A stretch of DNA of 64,000 bases from Paenibacillus sp. R14(2021) (GTDB lineage Bacteria; Bacillota; Bacilli; Paenibacillales; Paenibacillaceae): contig NZ_CP080269.1 of NCBI RefSeq assembly GCF_019431355.1, forward strand, positions 2,577,501 to 2,641,500, given 5' to 3'. A program made the position numbers and the translations under genes. This document shows positions 1 to 8,648 of the stretch, piece by piece. The notes under the pieces were generated by a model that saw nothing but the letters and a program-made list of their open reading frames with translations, was not told where the DNA came from and searched no databases. Positions within the stretch are counted from its first letter, which is position 1; each line of letters begins with the position of its first letter.

Positions 1-490
1 CGCAGGCCATGATTTGGTGGAGTTTTATTTCAATGGCGTAGGCGTCTCCGCCGCTCGGATAGGCGATGACCCCGATCCACGCCAGCTTCGGGCCCCTAGG
101 CGACGGACGAGTACAAATCTGCCGAAAGAATTGTCAGCGCGATCGCCCACAAAAGCTTCGTATGCTGGGCATGCAATCCTTGTAAGCATCGGCCGGCCGA
201 TGAAGATTCTTTTTTGACAAACGTGAAATTGGCGAAAGCGTACCAGATGGAGACCAAAGCAGCTAATGCCAATTGCAGCTCGAAATGTTTGGACAGATGA
301 ATATGCAAGTAAGCACATCTCTTTCAGCGGACTGACGGACATCTAATATCCTCTGCCTCCTGTCATTATTTCATGCACAGGAATTCAGGTGCAGCCTATG
401 GCATATCCACACAACCACGCTTCTCCAAAATCATTCATGCTCCGTTATTGTTTTCATGCATGACGAAGCAGAAATCAATCAAAATAGAAA
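1..490. other. No convincing gene; possible decayed coding sequence
   Basis: No intact gene is recognisable here. On the minus strand, around 96-308, one frame reads as two hydrophobic stretches (around LALAALVSIWYAFANF and LLWAIALTILSADL) and stops shortly after, with no family that I can name. This could be the remnant of a membrane protein that continues in other frames toward base 1, or chance. I see no ribosome site or promoter that would support it. Confidence 0.25.
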
Positions 491-491
491 A

Positions 492-523
492 GGGATGGAA
501 CAGATATAACTCTGTTCCATCCC
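492..523 (-). terminator. Rho-independent terminator of the 72-residue gene
   Basis: A perfect 13-bp inverted repeat (GGGATGGAACAGA / TCTGTTCCATCCC) with a 6-nt loop lies 18 nt past the stop of the gene at 541-759. In the minus-strand direction it is followed by a T-rich tract (TTTTCTATTTT). Confidence 0.85.
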
Positions 524-540
524 TGTTTCGTTGTTTAGTC

Positions 541-759
541 TTACGCGCTGCAGCCTTCGCATTCGTAATATTGATTGCCTGTTGTTTCTTTCGCTTCAAG
601 AACCTTGCCGATTACAATATCCGTTAGTTCCATAAATTCGAAATCAGCTACTTTCGCGTGGACGGCAGTGCGTGCTTCTTCTTCGCTCTTGCCGATCCAG
701 CTGAACGTTGCCTTCTTGCCTGAAGAAGGAACTTCATATTCAAAAAGAAATCGTGTCAT
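541..759 (-). CDS. Small hypothetical protein, Cys-containing C-terminus
   Basis: This is a 72-residue soluble protein with no family that I recognise. It begins MTRFLFEYEVPSSGKKATF and ends in an unusual YYECEGCSA tail whose two cysteines could bind a metal or form a disulfide. The middle is acidic and helical in composition. An AAAGGAG ribosome site sits 8 nt upstream of the ATG, an extended -10 promoter lies about 45 bp upstream, and a strong terminator follows, so it is a monocistronic and probably real gene. The function is unknown. Confidence 0.7.
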   Translation of the reverse strand: MTRFLFEYEVPSSGKKATFSWIGKSEEEARTAVHAKVADFEFMELTDIVIGKVLEAKETTGNQYYECEGCSA

Positions 760-801
760 GGTACTGCTCCTTTCTCTCTCTTCTCTCTCTAACCTACCCC
801 T

Positions 802-810
802 ATTATATCA
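802..810 (-). promoter_or_regulatory. Extended -10 promoter of the 72-residue gene
   Basis: The minus strand reads TGATATAAT, a perfect TATAAT with the TGN extension. No good -35 is visible 16-18 bp further upstream, which is normal for extended -10 promoters. The start codon lies about 43 nt downstream. Confidence 0.5.
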
Positions 811-886
811 TAAACGGTCGCTTAAAACTTGAGAATAGCCATAAGCACAAGCCGCATTGAAAACCATGATATAACAGCAATGCCTC

Positions 887-1238
887 TTAGGTTGGATGAG
901 TACGCGACGACGGAATCGAATACTGGATGCCGTTTCGTCGTTTCCCAATGATCCGGTATTTATCGTTGAACAGCAGCGAGAAGTATCTCGGATTCGCTAT
1001 GCCGACCAATGTGGAGATTTCGCAGATTTTGAGATCTGACTGCGCAACCATCGCCTTCGCCTGTCCCGGTCTGTATTCCTGAAGAAAATCTAGAAAGCTG
1101 CGTCCTGTTTCGGTGGTTCCCCCATGCCTGTCTGACGATACACGAAAACCCGCGGAATCCGCGGGCTTCATCCTGGAACATATGGCAAGGTATATCCAAA
1201 TGGCTGGCTTCTATACTACGAATGGCTTCTTCAAGGAC
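887..1238 (-). pseudogene. Relic of an AraC-family regulator C-terminal domain
   Basis: Two reading frames together spell a recognisable AraC/XylS DNA-binding domain. In one frame, from about 1238, VLEEAIRSIEASHLD resembles the helix that opens these domains. In the other, at about 1090-920, FLDFLQEYRPGQAKAMV and LKICEISTLVGIANPRYFS match the linker and second helix-turn-helix (usual form: YF, VGY.., RYFS..F). The frame change plus the missing N-terminal half show decay. It lies just downstream of the FGGY kinase on the same strand and may be the former regulator of the operon end or of a lost neighbour. Confidence 0.65.
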
Positions 1239-1244
1239 GTAATG

Positions 1245-2741
1245 TCAAGCTAGCCCGTTATAAAACCTCGACAACGCTCCCATTAGCGTCATAAAGCCCT
1301 CTTCATAGATCTTCCCGTAACGGTGATGGCGCTCTAAATCAGGAACAAACCGATTTCCTTCCGGCCTGCGGACCGCAGCGGCCGCTTCCCGGAACGAACT
1401 GTAGACACCGGATCCGACACCGGCAGACACGGCTGCCCCAAGAAGTGTCGCCTCAGCCATGTCGGGCGCGATCAATTCGATACCCGACACATCGGCCTTG
1501 ATCTGCAGCCAGACGCTGTTCTTCACGCCCCCGCCGACCACATTCATTCGTTCGATCGGACTTCCACTGATCTGCTCGGCGCTCCTGCGAATAAACTCCA
1601 ACTGATAGGCGTTGCCTTCCAGCACCGCTCTGAGCATGTCTCCTTTGCCGTGCTTTGCCATCAGGCCGATGAACGCTGCTCTGGCCGCTGGATTCGCCTG
1701 AGGCGCGCCGCTGCCGGCCAGATAAGGATAATAAAGAATGCCTGTCGGACCGGGCTCCGTTTGCGCCAGCAGCTTCATTAATGCCTCATAGGAAAATCGA
1801 GTGTCGCCGAGCGTTTCGCGAAACCATTCCACCGAGCCGCCCGAGAAAGAGTGTCCGCCCATCCAGAACATCTGATTCGGGAAGGCGTTGCGTCCAAACG
1901 ACAAACCGGACTCGAAGTCTCTCGTATCCAGTCCTCGTTCGGCAAAGCCGCCGACAAGCGTCTCCGCGGTACCCATCGAGTTATAGACATCGTTCCCTCC
2001 GGCCGAACAAATGACCGAAGCAGCAATATGATCATGTCCCGCCAGACAGACAACAGTATCTTTGCTCAATCCCAGTTTGGCCGCTGCATCGGGCATTACC
2101 GTCCCGACGGCACTGCCCACAGGCACGACGCGAGGAAACAGCTCCGGCTCGAAGCCGAAATGGCGGATGAACGGTACGTCCCATTCGCGGCGGTCGATCA
2201 GGTAAGCGAACGTACGGGCCGCCAGTGTTTCGTCCTCGGCAATCTCACCAGTAAGGCAATGGGCAATATAGGCTGATACCGACACCCACACGCCGCTTCC
2301 TACAAAAGCTTCCGGGCATTGCTCCCGCAGCCAGAGCAGCTTGGGCAGCCCATACTTGAACGAAGCATGAAGGCCTGTACGACAGAAATGCTCCTTTGCG
2401 TCGATTTCCCGTTTCACCAGCTCGGCCTGCTCGATAGAGCAGGTTTCGAACCACGGCAGGATCTGTGAACGCGGTTTCCCGCTCCGCGGATCCAACAGCA
2501 ATCCACTTTCCGCCATGCTCGTTATGCCGACCGTTTGTACACGAGGAGAACCCGCGGCTGCCATGACGTCTCGAATGAGGTCAGCAGCCGCTCCCCACAG
2601 CCGGTCGGGATCGCAGGCCACCGTCCCTGCCGGACCGGGAACCCTCGTATTTGGACTCACCGCCTGCGCGACGGCAAATCCATCGTCACGGAATAACCCT
2701 GCTTTAATATTCGTGGTGCCAATGTCGATGGCAAGCAGCAT
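1245..2741 (-). CDS. FGGY-family carbohydrate kinase
   Basis: This 498-residue protein has the two-domain actin-like ATPase fold of the FGGY sugar kinases (xylulokinase, gluconokinase, glycerol kinase family). The N-terminal phosphate-binding segment AIDIGTTNIKAG is at residues 4-15, and the C-terminal adenosine segment NVVGGGVKNSVW lies near residue 400, followed by PDMAEATLLGAAVSAGVG. The length is typical. It should phosphorylate a free sugar or polyol released in the cytoplasm; the substrate cannot be read from sequence. An AAAGGAGG ribosome site is 9 nt before the ATG. It is the last gene of the operon that starts at lacI, about 100 bp after the GH36-like gene, so it probably acts on a late product of the same pathway. 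Confidence 0.85.
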   Translation of the reverse strand: MLLAIDIGTTNIKAGLFRDDGFAVAQAVSPNTRVPGPAGTVACDPDRLWGAAADLIRDVMAAAGSPRVQTVGITSMAESGLLLDPRSGKPRSQILPWFETCSIEQAELVKREIDAKEHFCRTGLHASFKYGLPKLLWLREQCPEAFVGSGVWVSVSAYIAHCLTGEIAEDETLAARTFAYLIDRREWDVPFIRHFGFEPELFPRVVPVGSAVGTVMPDAAAKLGLSKDTVVCLAGHDHIAASVICSAGGNDVYNSMGTAETLVGGFAERGLDTRDFESGLSFGRNAFPNQMFWMGGHSFSGGSVEWFRETLGDTRFSYEALMKLLAQTEPGPTGILYYPYLAGSGAPQANPAARAAFIGLMAKHGKGDMLRAVLEGNAYQLEFIRRSAEQISGSPIERMNVVGGGVKNSVWLQIKADVSGIELIAPDMAEATLLGAAVSAGVGSGVYSSFREAAAAVRRPEGNRFVPDLERHHRYGKIYEEGFMTLMGALSRFYNGLA

Positions 2742-2843
2742 GCCACGCAGCCTCCTTTATGCCGTACGGGGCCGATGCCGCTTCTTTCGGCACCGGAATC
2801 GCGGCGCGGTCGCTCCTTAGCTTCTTCATCCGGCGTTCCTTCA

Positions 2844-4973
2844 TTACGCCATAACGATCTCGATTTGGACGGACCGATCCGCTGTTCCTCTGTCGATCTC
2901 GTACACGTAGTCGCCGATCTGATTGATTGCGGCCTCTTTCCCGTTGACGCTGGCGTGCAGAGGATGCCCCTTGGCGGCAAACACGAAACGTCCGCCTTCG
3001 CGCAGCGTCAACACCGTTGAACCGCCTTCCGAAGCGCTGCTTGTCACAGATGCCGGGGACATATATTTATCCGCCAATCCGATCGGCGCCACTCCGCCTG
3101 TGACTGGCACGATCACGAACAACGCGTATTCCCGCTCTTCCAGACGGACCGCTTCGCGCTGATCCGCTTTCATGAACGAACAGCTTTGGGTGAAGTGCTC
3201 GTATACCGCGAACTCGGTGCCTGCCAGCCCAGGAACGTCCCCTGGGCCGATGAAGCCGTCCACCACAGCGGCTTCCGGGTGAATATGAAACGCTGCTACG
3301 ACGCCCGCGACGCCAGCCGTATTCCACAGCTTCATTGGAATGGGACGTGCGGCGGGATCTGCAAGCAGACAATCCGGCGTCGGGTTTGCCGTGCCGTTGC
3401 AGCGAATGATGGTTCCGTCGGCATAAATAAGCGGCCAAACGTTCGCAGGATTTGTAGACCCCGGCGCGTCGCTGATATAAATCGGCCCGCCGCTAACGGA
3501 GCGCAGAACGGCGCTTTGCTTGTCGTCATGGTTGTTAGACCAGTACATATCCCAGTCACCCCAATAGAAGGCTCCGTGATAGTAGGAGTTATAACCGTTT
3601 TGTAATGCATGCTCCGGAAAGCCGCGTTCCTCCTGCGGCACGAAATCGTCGCTGTTGCGCGAAACAGCCGATTTCGGACGATGCCAGATGTTCTCGGACG
3701 CCATCCCCATGCAGTTGATGATCGTATCGTTAAAATGCAGCGCCACCGACGCTTCAAGCGCCTCGTGCGCCGCAGCTGCCGCTTCGCCGATGGAGCGGCG
3801 TTCTTTTAAATAGTTCAGCACGGCGCTTTGGCTGTCCACCTTGACGAAATCGACGCCCTGCCGGCGCAGGAAGCTATGCCAGGCATGCCAGAAGCCGAAG
3901 CCTCTCCCCGCCTCGGGATATGGAATGAGATTGCCGCGCGGCACCTGATAGAGCGAATCGCGGCTGTCCCGGGCGATGATACTGTCCTCGTGAACGCCGC
4001 CCCAGTACCCGGCGATCGTATGCCAGACGCCGACGTCGCGAATGCCGAAACGATCTTTGAGCGCGGATACGGTCCGCTTCAGTCCGCCCGGGAATTTGAC
4101 AGGGTCTGCTTCGAAGGAGACGAGCTTGCCGTCTTTCGTATCGGACCAGCCATCGTCGATCATCACCCATCCAACCGGCAGCCCAAGCGATTGCAGCTCC
4201 TCAGCTTTCGTAAGAAGCCCTTCCTCGTTGACTTGGTGGTAGAACGCATCCCAGCTGCACCAGCCGAGCCGGTCAAGCAGCTCGGGATACGTTTTGCTCT
4301 CGCGCGGCAGCGTGGGGTAGTCCAGCTCCTTCAGCGCGGCAGCGACGCCGCTCTGTACGAGACGATACGGATCGTCGCCAGCCGAGAATGCAAATGCTAG
4401 TGCATCGCAACGGGTGCGGCCGCTTTCGTAAGCTGACAGTCGGAGCGCGAAGCCGTCCTCTGTTCCGATGGCATCCGTCCTCCACACCGGTCCAACGACC
4501 GGCAGCAGGTGATAATAGCCGCTTTCCGTTTGCCATAATATCGATTGCGTCCGACCCGGAAGGTCTGCGGTCGACGTGCTGAAGTGCGGACGCGTCCACC
4601 AGTCTTTATGCTGGTAATTAGCCATCAGCCCTTCAATCGTCTCCGTTGGACGAACCGTTACGATGATACCATGCTCGGCAGCGAACACGCGCTGCCGGCC
4701 GAAGTCGTTCTCGTTGATCGCCTCTGCACGCACGGTGACGAGCACGCTGCCATTCTCGCTCATGGATACGCGGATATGCGCCCGTACGTTATCGGCTTCG
4801 TTTTTATAATGATAAACGACCGTCTTTTGTTCCTCGCTGTCCGTCCCGCAAGGCGTCAGCACCTCCGGCTGCGTCTGGGAATCCAGCTTTACCGCAACGC
4901 CGAAAGGGCCGAATAGGGCCGATGATGGATCCGTAATGGAATCAAATGCGCCTGTATCGTTGAATTGCAACAT
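2844..4973 (-). CDS. GH36 Sip1/raffinose-synthase-type alpha-galactosidase
   Basis: This 709-residue protein resembles the seed-imbibition (Sip1)/raffinose synthase branch of glycoside hydrolase family 36. An N-terminal beta domain is followed by a barrel with LGWCSWDAFYHQV at residues 236-248 and VMIDDGWSD near 270. The likely nucleophile is Asp380 in FVKVDSQ, and the likely acid/base is Asp442 or Asp443 in SRNSDDF. SGGPIYISDAPG lies further on. Members hydrolyse or transfer alpha-linked galactose, but bacterial substrates are poorly known. There is no signal peptide, so it acts on imported oligosaccharide in the cytoplasm. GGAGGAG lies just before the ATG. It sits between ROK and FGGY kinase genes, which fits release and then phosphorylation of a sugar. 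Confidence 0.8.
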   Translation of the reverse strand: MLQFNDTGAFDSITDPSSALFGPFGVAVKLDSQTQPEVLTPCGTDSEEQKTVVYHYKNEADNVRAHIRVSMSENGSVLVTVRAEAINENDFGRQRVFAAEHGIIVTVRPTETIEGLMANYQHKDWWTRPHFSTSTADLPGRTQSILWQTESGYYHLLPVVGPVWRTDAIGTEDGFALRLSAYESGRTRCDALAFAFSAGDDPYRLVQSGVAAALKELDYPTLPRESKTYPELLDRLGWCSWDAFYHQVNEEGLLTKAEELQSLGLPVGWVMIDDGWSDTKDGKLVSFEADPVKFPGGLKRTVSALKDRFGIRDVGVWHTIAGYWGGVHEDSIIARDSRDSLYQVPRGNLIPYPEAGRGFGFWHAWHSFLRRQGVDFVKVDSQSAVLNYLKERRSIGEAAAAAHEALEASVALHFNDTIINCMGMASENIWHRPKSAVSRNSDDFVPQEERGFPEHALQNGYNSYYHGAFYWGDWDMYWSNNHDDKQSAVLRSVSGGPIYISDAPGSTNPANVWPLIYADGTIIRCNGTANPTPDCLLADPAARPIPMKLWNTAGVAGVVAAFHIHPEAAVVDGFIGPGDVPGLAGTEFAVYEHFTQSCSFMKADQREAVRLEEREYALFVIVPVTGGVAPIGLADKYMSPASVTSSASEGGSTVLTLREGGRFVFAAKGHPLHASVNGKEAAINQIGDYVYEIDRGTADRSVQIEIVMA

Positions 4974-5003
4974 GAGCTCCTCCTGCCATTTTATAAGTAG
5001 CGT

Positions 5004-5975
5004 CTATTCCAAGGCATGCAGCGCGACTGACAAGCTCGCCGCGTCTCCGACATGCTCGCCGAGCTTCGAGGGCACGATTTCGCATGCCTCAAGCGATAAT
5101 GGCAGTGCCTCGCGGGCCAGCTCCTCCATAACAAGCGGCCGCAGCAGCGCTTCCTGCCGCGCATAAATACTGCCGATGACGATGCGCTCGGGATTGAGCA
5201 GGTCGACAAGCAGCGCCAGACCTCTGCCAAGCTTCCGTCCTACGATCCCCACAGTCTCAAGCGCCAGCGCATCGCCACCGTTTGCGGCGTCGAACACCGC
5301 TTTGGCCGTGATGCCCTCAAGTCCTTCAAGATTCGTGCAAATGGCCGTTGTGCCTCCCTGGCGGATATGCGCCTCCGCCAAGGTGCGCCCAAGCCGCGCG
5401 ATACCGCCGCCGCTGCAAAAGCCTTCGAACGAACCCGCTTTCCCGTATCCGACGGGACCGTCTTCTTCAAGTCGCATATGACCGGCCTCGCCTGCCATAT
5501 CGCTGATTCCGGCATACAGCCTGCCGTCCAAAATCAAGCCTGCGCCCATCCCCGTGCCGAACGTTAGAAATACCATGCTCGATACGCCCCGGCCCGCGCC
5601 CCAACGCCATTCGGCAAGCGCGCAAGCGTTCGCGTCGTTCTGGAGCGCAACGGGCACACCGAAACGCTCGCGCAGCGGCGTCACAACATCAATTCTATCC
5701 CAGCCCGGCAGATTCGGCGGGGACAAGACGAGCCCCCTGCGGCTGTCGAGCGGTCCGCCGCAGCTGATACCGATTGCCTTAAGCGGCGAGGCGGCATCGG
5801 CGGCTTTCAGCAGCTCGCCCATCGCTTCGGAGAACTTCGCAATCGTTTCCTCCGGCGTTGCGGGTGTCGGAAAGCTGTGTTTCGCCGTTATTTCGACCTT
5901 GCCGTCCGCGGCGGAGCCAAGCACGGCTGCGCATTTAGTCCCGCCGATATCGAAACCTCCAAGGAGCACACTCAT
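5004..5975 (-). CDS. ROK-family sugar kinase-like protein
   Basis: This 323-residue cytoplasmic ROK protein carries the N-terminal ATP-binding segment GGFDIGGTKCAAV and a central GGGIARLG region. I place the start at MSVLLGGFD, where the ATG overlaps the SIS gene stop as ATGA; the frame is open further upstream only through the SIS gene. The classical ROK zinc motif (GHM..., then CxCGxxGCxE) is present as GHM but the cysteines are gone: the segment reads VGYGKAGSFE. ROK enzymes without the zinc cysteines exist, so activity is uncertain but not excluded. It probably phosphorylates a hexose or amino sugar made by the glycosidases of this operon; no helix-turn-helix is present, so it is not a NagC/XylR-type repressor. 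Confidence 0.8.
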   Translation of the reverse strand: MSVLLGGFDIGGTKCAAVLGSAADGKVEITAKHSFPTPATPEETIAKFSEAMGELLKAADAASPLKAIGISCGGPLDSRRGLVLSPPNLPGWDRIDVVTPLRERFGVPVALQNDANACALAEWRWGAGRGVSSMVFLTFGTGMGAGLILDGRLYAGISDMAGEAGHMRLEEDGPVGYGKAGSFEGFCSGGGIARLGRTLAEAHIRQGGTTAICTNLEGLEGITAKAVFDAANGGDALALETVGIVGRKLGRGLALLVDLLNPERIVIGSIYARQEALLRPLVMEELAREALPLSLEACEIVPSKLGEHVGDAASLSVALHALE

Positions 5976-6601
5976 GCAAAAAAAGCCTCCTCGAGCATCA
6001 TGCACAGCGCATGATAAATCGGAAGATGCCGCTCCTGGATATCCGGCGTACTCGTGTACGGCACGCGGACCGTAATGTCGCATAGCTCCTTCAGCCGGCC
6101 CCCGCCTTGGCCGGTGAAACCGATCGTCGTCATGCCGAGCGATTTGGCTACCTGCACGGCGCGGACCACATTGGCGGAATTGCCTGACGTGCTGAACACG
6201 ACAAGCGTATCTTCCTGTCGGCCATAACCATACACCTGCTGGGCAAATACCATATCCGCCGCAACGTCATTAATGTAGGCCGTCGCCAGCGCGCTTTGGC
6301 TGACAAGCGAAATCGCGGGCAGTGCGCCCTGCAGCCTGTCGGCGATATAAGCTCCTTCTTCGCCGTGAACGAGCATTTTCTCCCGTTCGGACGGCGGAAG
6401 CGGACGCTGTGACATAAAGCCTTTCATCAGCTCGCCGACGACATGCTCACAATCGGCCGCGCTGCCGCCGTTGCCGGCAAGCAGCATTTTCCCACACTGC
6501 TCATAGGAGCGCTTCATGGCTTCGAAGGCTCCCTTAACTTCTTCCCTGCAAGGCTCCAGATCCGGATATTTATGAAAAAGCCCGCTAAAGACCGTGCTCA
6601 T
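5972..6601 (-). CDS. SIS-domain phosphosugar isomerase, GmhA-like
   Basis: The protein has about 209 residues and a single SIS fold of the sedoheptulose-7-phosphate isomerase (GmhA/DiaA) type. LLAGNGGSAADCEHVVGEL and VVFSTSGNSANVV are the two phosphate-binding signatures. ERHLPIYHALCMMLEE at the C-terminus carries the helix that supplies active-site residues in this family. I chose the ATG at 6601 because GGGAAGTG lies upstream of it; a longer frame begins inside the preceding gene. There are no heptose genes nearby, so the role is more likely aldose-ketose isomerisation of a phosphorylated intermediate in this operon. It overlaps the ROK gene by 4 nt, implying coupled translation. Confidence 0.8.
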   Translation of the reverse strand: MSTVFSGLFHKYPDLEPCREEVKGAFEAMKRSYEQCGKMLLAGNGGSAADCEHVVGELMKGFMSQRPLPPSEREKMLVHGEEGAYIADRLQGALPAISLVSQSALATAYINDVAADMVFAQQVYGYGRQEDTLVVFSTSGNSANVVRAVQVAKSLGMTTIGFTGQGGGRLKELCDITVRVPYTSTPDIQERHLPIYHALCMMLEEAFFA

Positions 6602-6623
6602 TACAATCACTTCCCTTTCCCCG

Positions 6624-7958
6624 TTACGCAATGGTTTCTTTCAAATGCGCGATGGCCTTGACAAAAAACGATTCGCTGCCGAAGCTGCCCGATTTAAGCA
6701 CCAGTTCATAAGGTGTGCCGCCGATCGCCAGGCACGAAGGTAATCCCGGCTCTATCTCACGCAGCAAACGAAGTCCGCTCACGCCCAGCGCCGCGCATAC
6801 CGCTGACGACGTCTCGCCGCCCGCTATGAGCAGCTTCCGTTGGCCGGTCCGTTCCGAGATTGCGGCAACGACGGACGACAACGCATCCGATACGATCCGC
6901 GATATGTCCGTATTGCCGGTGCCGAGCTTACTTGCCCGACGCTTCGTTTCCGCGACCTTGTCCGGATCATTCGAAGCATGCACCAATACGTCGCGTCCGG
7001 CTTGCAGCACGGCGCTTGCCTGCACGATAAGCTGTTCGAGATGGGTTTCTTTCCCTTCCACCTGAAGCAGTATAAGCGAATCGAGCTCAAATGCCGCAAT
7101 GCCGCTCCGTTTCGCGTATTCAATCTGTGCCGCTGTCTGCGGCATCAGACTGCCGGCTGCGCAGAGCACGCTGCCTGAAGGTCTGCCAAGCGCTGCCTGA
7201 TCGAACGGTACCCGCGGGAAGCCGCCGCTCTCCATCCCCGCTTTCCGGGACTCCCCTGGGTGCATGGACCGCGACAGAATCGCCAGCTCCTCCGACAGCG
7301 CGGAGCTGCCGCATAGAATCGGCTCATCCTGCACCGCCTCCGCGATGATGCGGAGCGAACCTTGGTCGCGCACATCGAGGATCAAGTAGGAGCACCGCTC
7401 CCGCATTCGTTCAATCTCTGCCCGAAGCGCGCCCGGTCCTTGCTCGATAAGCGCGATCGGAACGAAATCAACGGTCCGTTTGGTCTGCTTTTGCAAGATC
7501 GAGATCAAATTCGATTCTGTCATGGGATGAACGGGATCGCGTCGGAACTCGGAAGCCTCAAGCAGCTTCCCGTGGACGTAATGAACGCCGCCAATCGTCG
7601 TCCGGCCATTCTTCGGGAAACCCAGCACGATGACCGCGAACGAAGCGCCGAGTGCATCCAGCATGGCGTCGAATTCAGCGCCGACGTTGCCCCGGAAGAC
7701 GGAGCAGGTCTTGTTGAAGAAGCGGTCGCAGCCGGCGGCCTGCACCGCTTTGGTTGCCGCGAACACCTTGCGGTATGCTTCTTCCGCGCTGTCAAGCCGG
7801 GAATTCGTGTCGAGCACGAGCACATCCGGCAAATCTCCCGCAGCCGCTTCCGCATGCCAAAGCTCAAGCGGATAGACATCCGTCCTGTAATCCGCCTTCG
7901 CGTACATAATACCAATATCGTTCGCGCCCGTGATATCGTCAGCGACGATGCCGATCAT
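6624..7958 (-). CDS. Four-carbon acid sugar kinase (DUF1537 / OtnK-DtnK family)
   Basis: This 444-residue member of the DUF1537 family (3-oxo-tetronate kinase, D-threonate and D-erythronate kinase, 3-oxo-isoapionate kinase) begins MIGIVADDITGANDIG, the conserved substrate-binding start, and carries LLIAGGETSSAV near residue 375, the nucleotide-binding glycine motif. The ATG at 7958 overlaps the stop of the upstream aldolase gene (ATGA), which I prefer over an ATG three codons earlier. In known pathways such kinases phosphorylate a 3-oxo acid, and an adjacent class II aldolase/adducin protein then decarboxylates it. The direct translational coupling to just such a gene here supports that pairing, but the actual acid is unknown. 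Confidence 0.85.
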   Translation of the reverse strand: MIGIVADDITGANDIGIMYAKADYRTDVYPLELWHAEAAAGDLPDVLVLDTNSRLDSAEEAYRKVFAATKAVQAAGCDRFFNKTCSVFRGNVGAEFDAMLDALGASFAVIVLGFPKNGRTTIGGVHYVHGKLLEASEFRRDPVHPMTESNLISILQKQTKRTVDFVPIALIEQGPGALRAEIERMRERCSYLILDVRDQGSLRIIAEAVQDEPILCGSSALSEELAILSRSMHPGESRKAGMESGGFPRVPFDQAALGRPSGSVLCAAGSLMPQTAAQIEYAKRSGIAAFELDSLILLQVEGKETHLEQLIVQASAVLQAGRDVLVHASNDPDKVAETKRRASKLGTGNTDISRIVSDALSSVVAAISERTGQRKLLIAGGETSSAVCAALGVSGLRLLREIEPGLPSCLAIGGTPYELVLKSGSFGSESFFVKAIAHLKETIA

Positions 7959-8647
7959 GCTTCCCACTTCCTTCTCGTCCGGTAGCCGGAACGCTCCAGG
8001 AAATCGCGCTCCATCGTCTTCGGCAGCGCGTTCAGCGATATACCCGCGCTCCGTGATTCAATGATCATCCGGCATGCCATTTCCAGCGTCTGCAGAGCCA
8101 TTCTTGCTTCCTTGATATTCACGTCATAAACAAGCACCCCGTGATTGTCCAGCAGCAGCACGTTGGACAGACGCGCTTTCTTCCCCACCGCATCGCCAAG
8201 CTCCGCGGAGCCGGGGTGATAGTAGCCTATGCGCTCGATCCGCTCGAGATAATACATCGTTTCGACGAACAAGTTCGAAGGAATTCCTTCCGTGGCGCAT
8301 GCGAACAGCGTGCTGTAGAAAGGAGAAGCATGAAGCACCGCTCCGATGTCTGGTCTTGATTCATATATCGCCCGGTGCATCGGCACTTCCTTGGAAGGCT
8401 TCTTCCCTGGGCTTGGATTTACTCCTGCGCCCGTCTCGGCCGAAGCCGGTCCGCCTTCCACGAGGAAACACTCGGCGAAATCATCCTCGCCGAGCTCTCC
8501 CAGAAACGTGCCTGTCGCCGTAATTAAGAAGCTACCGTCACTAAGACGGGCGCTTATATTACCGGCGTTGCCCCAGGCCAAACCGTTATCCATCATATAT
8601 TTACCTGCTGCGCGAAGCTCGGAAACCGTCTCCTCCCGCCGCATCAT
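7955..8647 (-). CDS. Class II aldolase/adducin-family protein (OtnC/FucA-like)
   Basis: The protein has 230 residues with the class II aldolase/adducin fold: NAGNISARL (residues 28-36), a phosphate/substrate loop TATGTFLGEL (43-52), and the metal-site segment. Glu87 (SKEVPMH) and His169 (DNHG) fit the FucA zinc ligands. The usual HxH pair, however, reads His106-Ala-Ser108 (LHASPFYSTL), so one zinc histidine is replaced by serine. Family members cleave sugar phosphates (FucA, AraD-type epimerase) or decarboxylate 3-oxo-tetronate 4-phosphate (OtnC). The gene is coupled to the DUF1537 kinase by ATGA, which favours the OtnC-like role. It starts 2 nt after the mannosidase stop. Confidence 0.8.
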   Translation of the reverse strand: MMRREETVSELRAAGKYMMDNGLAWGNAGNISARLSDGSFLITATGTFLGELGEDDFAECFLVEGGPASAETGAGVNPSPGKKPSKEVPMHRAIYESRPDIGAVLHASPFYSTLFACATEGIPSNLFVETMYYLERIERIGYYHPGSAELGDAVGKKARLSNVLLLDNHGVLVYDVNIKEARMALQTLEMACRMIIESRSAGISLNALPKTMERDFLERSGYRTRRKWEA

Positions 8648-8648
8648 T

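Noticed and set aside
1245-2741. Naming the FGGY kinase xylB
   Set aside because: The motifs only place it in the FGGY family; no xylose isomerase or xylose transporter is nearby.
5972-6601. Heptose biosynthesis role for the SIS protein
   Set aside because: There is no gmhB, hldE or other heptose gene; the position inside a sugar-degradation operon argues for a catabolic isomerase.
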